A stretch of DNA of 64,000 nt from Berberis thunbergii (Eukaryota; Streptophyta; Magnoliopsida; Ranunculales; Berberidaceae): NCBI GenBank assembly GCA_003290165.1, contig QNQO01000675.1, positions 496,001 to 560,000 on the forward strand. Direction: 5' to 3'. Position numbers and translations under genes: made by a program. This document shows, one piece after another, positions 46,661-55,896 of the stretch. Below the pieces are notes generated by a model. It saw only the letters and a list, made by a program, of their open reading frames with translations. It was not told where the DNA came from and did no database searches. Position 1 is the first letter of the stretch; every line of letters begins with the position of its first letter.

Positions 46661-48130
46661 CAGGTTTATTCTAGTTGTGCCAGGTGATGTTATCAAACCT
46701 GTAATTGATTGCCACATTCCATCGATTGAAAAAACTCCTTGCTCGATGTGTATCCTCCACTGCCGGGTCCAGCACAATGAGTCTGAGGCGAACATCTGCA
46801 ACAATCTTCGCAGCAATGTCCATAGCAGCAGCTTGCTTGCCTTCAAACAGTCTTCTGTTCCTCTCCTGAGATGATAAATAGTGGCATTAAGGATCATTTT
46901 CTTCACCATGGAGCTTGGATGAGAGCCTGCAAATTTGTTGATGCACCATCTAATCTCCTCCTCCCAGCTGAGAGGATGATGTCTGTATCCCATGAATTTA
47001 AGCATGTAAGTCCAGACAAGGTTTGAATACCAACATCTGAAGAAGAGGTGTTCTTCATTCTCTGATTCTAGGTGACACAGGCAGCATAAGGAAGATTGAA
47101 TCACCTTCCATTTCTTGAGATTGTCCCGAGTCTTCAAGCTTTTGTTCATAGCAAGCCATCCTATAAAGCTATGTCTAGGAATACGACCTTTAAACCAAGT
47201 AAGTTTAGTCCAAGTAATGCTTGTATTTGTATTTCTTATAGAGTGATAAGCACCTCTACTCGAGAACTCTCCATATGTACCTCCTTTCCAGATTACCTCA
47301 TCTCTAAAGTTATTGTCAATTTCCACTGAATTGAGATCTGCAAAAATCCCTGCAATAGAGGCCTTGTCATTTTCTCTTGCAAACCATTTGCCTTATTTGA
47401 TTAAGGCACTAACCTTTGCTTTCTTGTTGAGAGTGGAGTGGTAGGTTAACTGGGCAGGAAACTGGTCCAGCAGGATACCCTTAGGGTGCCATGGATCTTT
47501 CCACAAGGAAGTGTCCCTACCATTTCCTATCGCATGAGTGATCAGGTTGGAACCCATCTTTCTGCATTTGAGAATATTGCGCCAGCACCATGAACCCAAA
47601 AGTCCTTGCCTCGGATTAGATTCTTCTTTGTCCATTGAACCCAAAGGTTATTCTTATTGGATACAATGTTCCATATATGACGTGTCATGGCAGCCAAATT
47701 TGAAGTTTCTATGCACCTCACTCCCAGACCGCCTTCATTATACGGGTGACAACTTGTATTCCAACTGACAAGAGGAACTTTAAGATAGTTCTCGGATGAG
47801 GACCATAAGAAGTTCCTAAGAATAGTCGTAACTTCTTGAATCACTGCCTTAGGGAGAATGAAACACGAACTCCAATACACATGCATACTATTCAGAACTG
47901 CCTTGATGAGTGTAAGCCTACCAACATAAGATAAAGTCTTGTTCTTCCAAGATCCAATTCTCTTCCTGATTTTTTCGATAAGGGGGAGGCAGTCCGCCTG
48001 GGAAAGCTTGGACGAGATCAATGGCAGACCAAGGTATCTGACTGGGAGGTCTGTCTTGTTGAATTGCAAAGTGTCAGAAATATGTTGGAGTTCTCCTCTA
48101 GGTACCCCTGCTGCAATAAGTTACTCTTCA
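46622..48130 (-). pseudogene. LINE ORF2, thumb and zinc-binding (zf-RVT) region
   Basis: Includes LPVRYLGLPLISSKL and KIRKRIGSWKNKTLSYVGRL downstream of the polymerase, GNGRDTSLWKDPWHP, then zf-RVT: FKGRIPRHSFIGWLAMNKSL with CCLCHLESENEEHLFFRC. Frame changes near 48115, 47600 and 47390 split it into three pieces. Confidence 0.85.
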
Positions 48131-48956
48131 AACTATTTACTGACAATCCTGTGCAATCTCTGAAAGTGTGAAGGACCTTAGCTAGAGTGGAAGCAGAATG
48201 GTAGTCACCATGGAAGAAGGCAATCAGGTCATCCGCGAAGCTCAGGTGAGTAATGAGGGGATCTTTACATTTGTGATGCAGCTTGTATTCTCCTTGAATT
48301 GCTTGCTCTTTCAGGAGAAGATGAAGCATTTCCATAATCAAGACGAATAGATAAGGAGACATAGGACATCCTTGTCTGATTCCTCTAGTAGCCTTTATAA
48401 AACCTTTTGGAGAACCATTCACTGAAATGGAGAATCTGGGCGTTGAGATACACATATGGACCCAATTGATGAATTTAGCAGGGAACTGAAGCTTTCGAAG
48501 CATATGGGTTATTGCCTCCCACCTTATAGTATCATACGCCTTTCGGAGGTCAATTTTTGCTGCACACCTTGGAGGTCCTTCATCCCTGTGATATTGCCTT
48601 ACAAGCTCATGCGCCAGCATAATGTTGTCCTGTATCAATCTAACCTTAATGAATGCTGATTGATTTAAGCTTACAAGACGTTGCACCACCACACTCATTC
48701 TGTTCTTCATGATTTTTGTAAGGCATTTGTAAATCACATTACAGCAAGATATAGGCCTGAAATCTTTAAGAGATGAAGCATTAGTAATTTTGGGAATTAA
48801 AACTACACATGTTGCATTTACATCTCGTAAGAGTTTTCCACTTGCAAAGAAGTTGCTGACAGCTTTGATGAAATCATCTCCAATAATACGCCAAGCTGTC
48901 TTGTAGAAAAAAGACGAGAATCCATCCGGGCCCGGTGACTTATTGGAGTCAATCAA
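48018..48956 (-). pseudogene. LINE ORF2, reverse transcriptase
   Basis: SNKSPGPDGFSSFFYK, FRPISCCNVIYK, ATRGIRQGCPMSPYLF and the catalytic LSFADDLIAFF are all present; the polymerase active site is F-A-D-D. It is separated from the endonuclease by one in-frame TAA (48963-48965) and ends with a frame change near 48115. Confidence 0.92.
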
Positions 48957-48965
48957 GGATAAAGC

Positions 48966-50312
48966 TTATGTGATTTCATTGCGAGTAACCTGTTTAATAA
49001 GATCATTCTGCTCTTCAGTAGAAAGGACTCTCTCGAAAGTGATATTTTCGATGATGCTTTCTTCATAAGGCCCTGAGTCCCCTCCAAAGACTCCTTCAAA
49101 GTATCGCACACATTCTGCTCCAATCTCAGCAATATCTTCAATCTTCTCCTGGTTCTCATTATATAGGGATAGAATTATGTTTTTCTTCTTTCGTTCCCTA
49201 ATATAGTCATGGAAATAGGCCACATTTTCATCCCCAACCTGCATGTGTTTTGCTTTAGCCTTTTGTTTCGCTTCTGACTCCTCCCCTTTAGTTGCTTTAA
49301 CATACTCTGTGATTGCCTCACGTTCCTTGGTCATCAAAGTGGGATTAAGAGGTTGCTGCTGAAGTTCCCCTTGGATTCTATCCATCTGCTGTTTGGTTAT
49401 CAGAACACTTGAGCTTGCATTTAGAAATCTTTCTTTTCTCCACTCAATAAGCTTGTGTTTAACACGTTTCAATTTTTGGCTCAAACTATACATAGCATTA
49501 CCATAAATAGGTTCTCTCCAAGCCTGTTCTACTACCGCCATGTACCCTGGTTCATACACCCAGTAATTATAAAATTTGAAGGGAATAGGGCCCATATTTT
49601 TCTGCTCATAGATGGTTAGCACCATAGGGGAGTGATCAGAGATTCCTGCTGTAAGAAAGTCAGCTTCCGAGTCTGGAACATTGTTAATCCAAACTTGATT
49701 CACCATGACTCTGTCTAGCTTGGACATAATTCTGTTTTGACCTTCTTGTTTGTTACTCCAGGTTAAGAAACAACCCTTGCACTTGCAATCAAATATTTTT
49801 GCCTTTTGGACACAATTGAGAAGATCCATAAAGTGGAAAGGTCTAATCTCATCACCACCAACTCGTTCTTGGGAATTCAGAATTGAATTGAAGTCTCCCA
49901 TGATTGCCCAAGGGTAGGTATTAGTGCTTGCAAAATTTTCAATTTCCTGCCATAGTCTGTTTTTTTCCATGTAATTGATCCTGCCATAAATAAAACTCAG
50001 CATGCAGGTGTATCCATTCGGCCAGACTGTTTCAGCAGTTATTGTTTGATCTGTTCTAGTCACAATGTTAACATTTACTGTTTGAGCATCCCAAGCTACC
50101 CATATACGACCACCATGCGCAATATCATTATTGTCCACCACCAACCAGTCCTTAAATAGGTCCTGCTGCATTTTCAGCTTCTTATCATTACTGACCTTAG
50201 TCTCAACTAATCCTATAATACTGATTTTATGCTTTGCAATGAGAGTTCTAACTTCTCTATGTTTTAAGGGGTCATTGAGGCCCCTAATGTTCCAACAGGC
50301 TGCTCTAATCAT
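48966..50312 (-). pseudogene. LINE ORF2, endonuclease part
   Basis: 448 codons from the ATG at 50312. Apurinic-type endonuclease with ACWNIRGLND, GLVETK, YPWAIMGDFNSIL and the ISDHSPMVL His motif, which nicks target DNA for primed reverse transcription. It is followed by a basic linker. The ATG overlaps the stop of the upstream ORF1 tail (ATGA, 50312-50309). Confidence 0.92.
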
Positions 50313-50650
50313 GGAAACAAATTGGGCGTATTATTACCATCATCCTCTTGAGGACTCTGTGACCCACCTATGATGTTCTCATTCAGGTCATTCTTTGGTA
50401 AACCTTGTTTTAGGCGAAGTTCTCTCTCAGATTTTGATTCATCCTGCTGAATTCCAGCAATTTTTGACCTAGTTGTAGAATGAGCCCCCCTAGCATGAGC
50501 CTTAGGATTTTTAAGAATACTCTTTGGACCAGCTCTAGCTTCTTTCTTCTTTGTTAACTCACCCTGGAAATTTTTTGTTTCATCGGATTTATCCCCAATA
50601 GCTAGAGAGCTTATCTTCCTGTTTTGGGTCATAGTTGAGTTCTGTTTCAT
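50309..50650 (-). pseudogene. LINE ORF1, C-terminal tail
   Basis: 113 codons, basic and Gln/Asn-rich, with no motif. It lies in another frame from the main ORF1 and is separated from it by the minisatellite. It ends in TGA overlapping the ORF2 start. Confidence 0.55.
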
Positions 50651-50679
50651 ATTTGCTGTCCCTGAATCCGTTTTATTAC

Positions 50680-51020
50680 GTGCGTGTCTGCTGATCGTGC
50701 TCGGTTATCTGCTGGTCCCACTGCTATTAATTGGTTGTGTGCTGATCCTGCTATGATGTCTGATGATCCCCCTTCTTTTATTATTGCTGATCCAGGAAGG
50801 TATTCTGCTGATCCAGGAAGAGCTGATCCAGGAATTGCTGATCCAGGAATGTAGCTTGCTGATCCAGTCATTGCTGATCTAGGAAGAGCTGATCCAGGAA
50901 TTGCTGATCCAGGAAGAGCTGATCCAGGAATGTAGCTTGCTGATCCAGTCATTGCTGATCTAGGAACTGCTGATCCAGGAAGCGCTGATCCAGGAAGCTG
51001 TTCTACTGATCCAGGAAGTG
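50680..51020 (-). repeat. Coding minisatellite inside LINE ORF1
   Basis: About 14 units of 15 bp (some 21 bp) with core ctgatccaggaa, plus degenerate units to the left. All unit lengths are multiples of three, so one frame reads FLDQ(Q/L) units and another PGSA-type units. A four-unit block is itself repeated. Confidence 0.9.
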
Positions 51021-52190
51021 TGTTGGTAATCCAACAGGTTGATGTAGTATAGCAGTCTGTTGGTAGTCATGCTCCTTATCATTGCATTCTGCAGCATTTA
51101 TTTTAATTAGATCAGACTCAGAGTTCTTGTCTTCGGTGTTCCCTGATACATCTATCACTTTCTCTTGATCCCCCTGGATGTGTTTTGGTCTAAAAGAATG
51201 TTTTCCTGCAGCAGTCATCCAACCATCCTCATTCAATGTAGAATTCAATTTAGGATCATTTGCTATGCTTCCTTGAGAAGTAGGTCTCCAGAATTTGGTT
51301 CTTGGCCCTTGAGACCTTGGTTTGCTGTTCTTCGGACATCTTGTGGAAGCATGTCCAAAACCCATACAATGGCTGCATTTTCCCGGTTTCCATGAGTACT
51401 CAACCTGCACATTGAATGCTTTCCCATCATCTATGGTAATGGGAATTGAATCTGGGAATTGACTATTAGCATCAATCTCTACGCATACCCGCATGTAAGC
51501 AAGACGAGTTCTACTTTCTGTAGGCTTGTCCAGCAGCAATGGGCGTCCAAGAGCACTTGCAATTGTTTGTAGTCCTTCATGACTCCAAAGAAACAATGGA
51601 ACCCCTCTCAAATGAACCCATATAGGAACTGAATTCATAACTTCGATTGATTCCTCCATATAAGGTTGCCATGGCCGTATCATAAAAATTCTGCTTGCAA
51701 TGTGGACAGGACCCATCTCCATTACCTTCAATCTGTCTTCCTCACAATTAAACTGAAATACAAATGCTCTATCACCATATATTGACATATCGAAATCACT
51801 TTTCAGTCCCCATATTTTCCTCAATCGATCCCTAACAAAGCCATAAGCTAATCGTTTCCCAACGAAATTCCCAATCAGATATGCTTCACATTCCTTCAAT
51901 CGTTGTTCATGATCAGATTTCTTGAAATGTACAACTTTCTTACCTTCGATAATTTGGGGAGGGATGTATTGAAGCTTCTTGCTGCCCCATGTATTTCGAT
52001 TTGCAAACAGAGCTGCCCAACTTGTTACTTTAGGTCTTGCTCCATGGTTCTGAGCATCATTAACAGCTGCTAGAGATATCGTATTATTACTATCATTTTG
52101 TTCCAGGGGTTGTACCAAAAAACCTCTTGCTGTTCCTTCTCCCCCCGAGGATGGAGGGGGAGGAAGGGAAGCCGTGGTATGCTCTATCAT
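51003..52190 (-). CDS. LINE ORF1 protein (DUF4283 / CCHC)
   Basis: About 395 residues from the ATG at 52190. RNA-binding chaperone-like ORF1 of plant L1 elements: a DUF4283 domain (about residues 95-190; YLIGNFVGKRLAYGFVRDRL and WVHLRGVPLFLW), then a zinc knuckle CSHCMGFGHASTRC (CX2CX4HX4C). The frame ends at 51003 just inside the minisatellite, which probably pushed it out of the longer ancestral frame. Confidence 0.85.
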   Translation of the reverse strand: MIEHTTASLPPPPSSGGEGTARGFLVQPLEQNDSNNTISLAAVNDAQNHGARPKVTSWAALFANRNTWGSKKLQYIPPQIIEGKKVVHFKKSDHEQRLKECEAYLIGNFVGKRLAYGFVRDRLRKIWGLKSDFDMSIYGDRAFVFQFNCEEDRLKVMEMGPVHIASRIFMIRPWQPYMEESIEVMNSVPIWVHLRGVPLFLWSHEGLQTIASALGRPLLLDKPTESRTRLAYMRVCVEIDANSQFPDSIPITIDDGKAFNVQVEYSWKPGKCSHCMGFGHASTRCPKNSKPRSQGPRTKFWRPTSQGSIANDPKLNSTLNEDGWMTAAGKHSFRPKHIQGDQEKVIDVSGNTEDKNSESDLIKINAAECNDKEHDYQQTAILHQPVGLPTHFLDQ

Positions 52191-52340
52191 CAATCCATAA
52201 ATCACAGATCATCCAACTCGAAAATTGCAGGGAACAACAAGCCCTAGAACAAACCCTAGAAATCGCCCTCCAAATCGCTCTCCTACAAACGAGTTTTCCT
52301 TCTTCGTTAAGCACAACCGAACCTTTTAAGGATCATCTAT

Positions 52341-52479
52341 TATTAAGTAAATCTTAAGGATCATCTATTATTAAGTTAGAATAAAGCCGATGGTGATTTG
52401 CATTGCACCCACAAATGGTTCATTAACTACGACCACGGTCAAGAACTTAAGAATTACTAGTACGATTAAAATAATAATT
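52341..52479. repeat. LINE 5' boundary zone with 29-bp direct repeat
   Basis: aaggatcatctattattaag occurs twice (about 52327 and 52356). The exact junction between LINE and MULE 2 lies in or near this stretch. Confidence 0.55.
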
Positions 52480-52796
52480 ACTATTATTAAATGTTGATTC
52501 AGTCCCTCGTAAAAGCCTAATGATCATTGTTCCCTTGGGTGTCATTTATTTGATCATTGACTTGAGCGGCTTGATCGTTAACTTTGACATCTTAGTTGTT
52601 GTTTAATTCTTCCCAATTTTCTCTCGCCACTTCTGAGCCAACCCACATCTCGTATGATCTTTCAGCTTCGGCAGCTGACATAAACCCCTTATAAAACAAC
52701 ACTGTGGTACCCTGATACCGCAAATAAACATGTTGCCCAATCCAGATATACATCGGGTCTACGACCACGATAGACGACATATGCTCTGAATGCCAT
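52480..52796 (-). pseudogene. RNase H1 N-terminal-domain protein of MULE 2, broken
   Basis: Start at 52796, in the same context as the MULE 1 gene (acceptor cag, two bases, ATGGC). The first frame reads AFRAYVVYRGRRPDVYLDW, an RNase H1 hybrid-binding domain. After about residue 35 the reading passes to another frame (FYKGFMSAAEAERSYEMW) beside a run of four T in plus-strand A form (near 52690), so a 1-nt insertion is likely. That frame stops at 52592. Beyond it, QVNDQ and AFTRD still match the MULE 1 tail but with stops. No membrane segment remains. Confidence 0.78.
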
Positions 52797-52803
52797 TCCT
52801 GCA

Positions 52804-53826
52804 TTTAAAAAAAAAATTCATAAAAACAATCATCACACAAAATTCATTCTCACGGCTTTGCTTCAAATTCACCCAAAACCATCCAAAAATCATAAAAAAA
52901 AAACTATAGAAAACAAAAACTTAATGCAATATGCCAAAATTAATAAAAATCTTCCAGATCACAGTGTTGTTATAGAGTCTGGAAAAAATAAAAACTCAAC
53001 AAACAATCGTCTGATTTCAAAAGGAAAATGTGTCAAAGTTTAATGCAATAATATGGCAAAATTTGCCATTCAAAAGGAAAATCCCAAATGTTAAAAAAAG
53101 TGGCGAAACCCAGATCTTTTGTTGTGGTGCCTTGGCCATAAAAAACAATACATGAAATCAACAGATGACATTCAGAATTTATTTTTCATGTCAAATTTGA
53201 CATGCACGCATAAAAAACCAATAGAGGCATTGATCCACATATATATAGTACGTAAAAAATATAAAAAATAAAAAATAAAAAAAAACTATATGTCACCTTA
53301 CTCTTGGAGCGACAACAATTTCAAAATGGTGCCTAGTAGAATTTGGAGTTTAACAACAATTTATATTCATATACCTTGGGGATGGTAAAGATAAGCATAT
53401 TCTAGTGCCTTGCTAAATGATTTTCACATGGGAAATTCCAGTTGATTACCCCATTAACAAGACTACTTTCACCTACAAATTGAATGCTATTAAAAGAATG
53501 GTGGAATAACCTATGCTATTAAAATCAACCCCATTGAACACATACTTGATTACAACTCATATACACAAATTATGAGTTCATCTATAAATTTAGAAAATTC
53601 AAGCAACACCTATTTATAATAAAGTTATGACTGTTTAGAAAATTCAAGCAACACCTATTTATAATAAAACAACACCTATTCAAGCAACACCAAAGGCATC
53701 AAAACGAGATCCCATTCAACAATTACAAAAAAACTACAACATGGACTTGAAGCTATGACTGTTTATAATAAAGCTGGAATCTTTAAGATACAAATTCAGC
53801 AAATTCAACCCACAAAATGCACTAAA
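52804..53826 (-). other. Leader side of MULE 2, no gene
   Basis: AT-rich stretch upstream of the broken small gene, the likely 5'-UTR intron by analogy with MULE 1. A 45-bp block (agaaaattcaagcaacacct) is tandemly repeated at about 53590-53690. Nothing else. Confidence 0.4.
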
Positions 53827-53831
53827 CCCTG

Positions 53832-54726
53832 TGTCACGGACTAGTAATCCGTGCGGCACTAGCTATCCAATTCACTAGTAAGCCTATGAGTAGTTACTTT
53901 GACGGGCACAAATATTAACTTGAGAATGCACAATATCAATCTGTAGACAATATAACAATGCACAATAGTCAGTAAAAGCTCTCATTCACATTCAATAGAT
54001 TACAATGGGGATGAACGTTCGGAAGGACGTTGCTCAAGACTAGTTCGATGCTATCGATCGAAGAAAATACAAGTTTGAAGTTGAAAAGCAATGCAAAGAA
54101 AACAATAAAAATGCTAGCGGTACAATCTGGCCCGACTATGCAATGGAGGCAACACGTCCTCACAGTCAATAGCTCAAACCTTCCCTCTATAATATAGATG
54201 CTAAGCATTTGGGCACTTTTTAAAAGGGAACATTGAGTTTTGAGACCATTAGGAAAGTCTTGAAAGGCCTCTGAACCTTGATTTCCCTAATCAATGGTAC
54301 TAGTCCTGACACTCTCCCACACTCAATTCGCTGACGCCCTCGCAGCGAACTTTTCCAAGTACTCTTCCAGCTTTGAGAGGTATGGCAGCAGATGCTCGAC
54401 TGGCTCCCAACTGATCTCTAAAGGAGGTTCATCCTGCCACTTGACCAAATACTCTCTATCCGGGCATGTGTTGTTGATGAGGCTGTCAGCTAAGATTTCT
54501 TCCACTTCTCGATCTGGCTTAGTAGGATGCTAGCGGTACAGTCTGGCCAGGCTAGCAATGGAGGCAACACATCCTCACAGTCAAGAGCTCAAACCTTCCC
54601 CCTATAATATAGATGTTAAGCATTTGGGCACTTTTCAAAAGGGAACATTGAGTTTTGAGACCATTAGGAAATTCTTGAAAGGCCTCTGAACCTTGATTTT
54701 CCTAACCAATGGTACTAGTCCTGACA
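53832..54726 (-). mobile_element. Collapsed Ty3/gypsy chromovirus
   Basis: Full left LTR 53832-54311 (TG...CA, 480 bp), interior remnant 54312-54527, and a truncated right LTR 54528-54726. The target duplication ccctg is at 53827-53831 and 54727-54731. The purine tract gagtgtgggagag (- strand) adjoins the left LTR, so the element reads leftward. Nearly all of gag-pol has been deleted. Confidence 0.9.
54323..54534 (-). pseudogene. Chromodomain, C-terminal end of chromovirus integrase
   Basis: Reads KPDREVEEILADSL, then REYLVKWQDEPPLEISWEP and YLSKLEEYLEK, a clear chromodomain with the aromatic cage positions Y, W, W in place. In chromoviruses it guides integration to modified histones. Everything upstream of it is missing. 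Confidence 0.85.
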
Positions 54727-54731
54727 CCCTG

Positions 54732-55500
54732 AACCCCATTCAACATATATATAAAATGAGTTCGAATCCATACCTATTTTTAGTAAAGTTGCAACATTTC
54801 AACTAATCAAAGAATACCCAGACCCACATTATCAGTGCAAATAAGAAGACCCCATTGTCACTGGGTTTTCAGTGGGAGTGATGAGTGAACTCAAAACCCA
54901 AACCCATCCCCCAATTTCGAAATCTTTTATTTTTTCTATTTCGACATCAAAATGAGTAGAAAAATCAAAGGAGTAAAATTTTTTGGTGCATTTCAAAACA
55001 ATTTTTGTTTGTCAAATGAGTAAAAATCAGAAACCCTATATCTAGATCTAGAACCCCACCCTTTGAAATCAACACAAAAATCAGTAGAAACCCTAGATCT
55101 AGAAACCCACAAGAAGAAATCAACAATAAATCAAAGAGGGATTTACCTTTGTAGTGTTGAGAGATGGATTGAAGCTTTTCGAACGGGGACTTCTTGTTCG
55201 AGGGAATATGCGATGGAGAGCTTCTTTTCTTTTCTTGATTCGATGGAGTCGACGATGGGGAGAGGGTGGGGAAGGAGTTTTTGTTGTGCGATGGAGATCT
55301 GAGCAGTGAGGAGGAGGAAAGCTTCGATTTCTTGTTTGGAGCCAAAAACCAAAAGTAAAAATGAGCCTCCAAATGAGAAAATGAGATTTGCTGAAACTCC
55401 CTCCAAATGAGCCGCACATGCCCTCGACCCTCCCAGGTGCACGTGCCTAGGAGGGTCGAGGCAATCTCCCAGGCACTCGACCCAGGCCAGCTAGAATTGT
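54732..55500. other. Right side of MULE 2, no gene
   Basis: Leader-like sequence with ccctagatctag words (55030-55110), as seen in the MULE 1 leader. A possible splice donor on the - strand lies near 55148. At 55420-55500 there are inverted words cgaccctcccagg and cctaggagggtcg with cacgtg between, perhaps the outer TIR. Overlapping open frames are discarded. Confidence 0.4.
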
Positions 55501-55896
55501 TGTTATTTTAAACTGGGGGTCAACATTTATTATTATGATTATGTTTTGGGACATTGTCAAAATAACCCCAAAAAAAAAACCCAGCAAAAATCTAAAATAA
55601 AATGTTCAGGTGTTCAAAAGGGCGCCCCATCCAGATGCTGGCGGTGCAAATAACCCAATGACGAACTTTTCATCATTATAGACCGGCCGGTTCAACACAT
55701 TCGGTTCATCAAGTGTTCTCTGCACGTTCTGTTCATCTAAATTCTAAAACCCTAAAACTTCATATCCAATACTGAGTCTGAAACACTAAAAACCTCAAAA
55801 TTCTTCAACCCCCACCGGCGGGGCAAGGAAAAAACCTCTAATCACATAAACCACAAACCCTAACGAATACATTCGGTGAATCATTCGGATCGATCA
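55501..55896 (+). promoter_or_regulatory. Promoter and 5' UTR of GCN1
   Basis: 396 bp before the ATG with several aaccctaaa-type words (55745-55865), common in promoters of plant translation genes. No clear TATA. Confidence 0.45.

Larger units (their letters stand above)
46088..52340 (-). mobile_element. L1-type LINE retrotransposon, nearly full length, inactivated
   Basis: Reads right to left: ORF1 with CCHC knuckle, then ORF2 with endonuclease, reverse transcriptase, zinc-binding domain and RNase H, then a 14-nt poly-A (46101-46088). It is inserted in MULE 2. ORF2 is broken by a stop at 48963-48965 and several frame changes. A second RNase H-carrying L1 lineage is known in plants, and this belongs there. 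No target duplication was recognised; the 5' end is placed only to within about 150 bp. Confidence 0.9.
44075..55500 (+). mobile_element. Mutator-like element 2, decayed, with nested insertions
   Basis: Relative of MULE 1 in opposite orientation. It has the tail of a FAR1-type transposase reading right (44075-44796) and a convergent RNase H1-domain gene reading left (52796-52480), with a repeat-rich spacer between. A LINE (46088 to about 52340) and a collapsed chromovirus (53832-54726) interrupt it. Most of the transposase and the left end are gone. The right end is uncertain, near 55500, where cacgtgcac and ccaggc words recall the MULE 1 TIR. The strand is that of the transposase. Confidence 0.6.

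Noticed and set aside
46088..52480. Target-site duplication for the LINE
   Set aside because: The sequence after the poly-A (gtgatatgtacataaag on the - strand) was not found near the 5' end.
52592..52804. 70-codon - strand frame taken from its own first start
   Set aside because: Its first half is out of frame with the RNase H1-type domain; the true start is the ATG at 52796 in another frame, so it is treated as a broken gene.
55063..55442. Several overlapping 79- to 150-codon frames
   Set aside because: They lie in the MULE 2 leader/terminal region, are Ser/Lys-rich on both strands and have no family motif.
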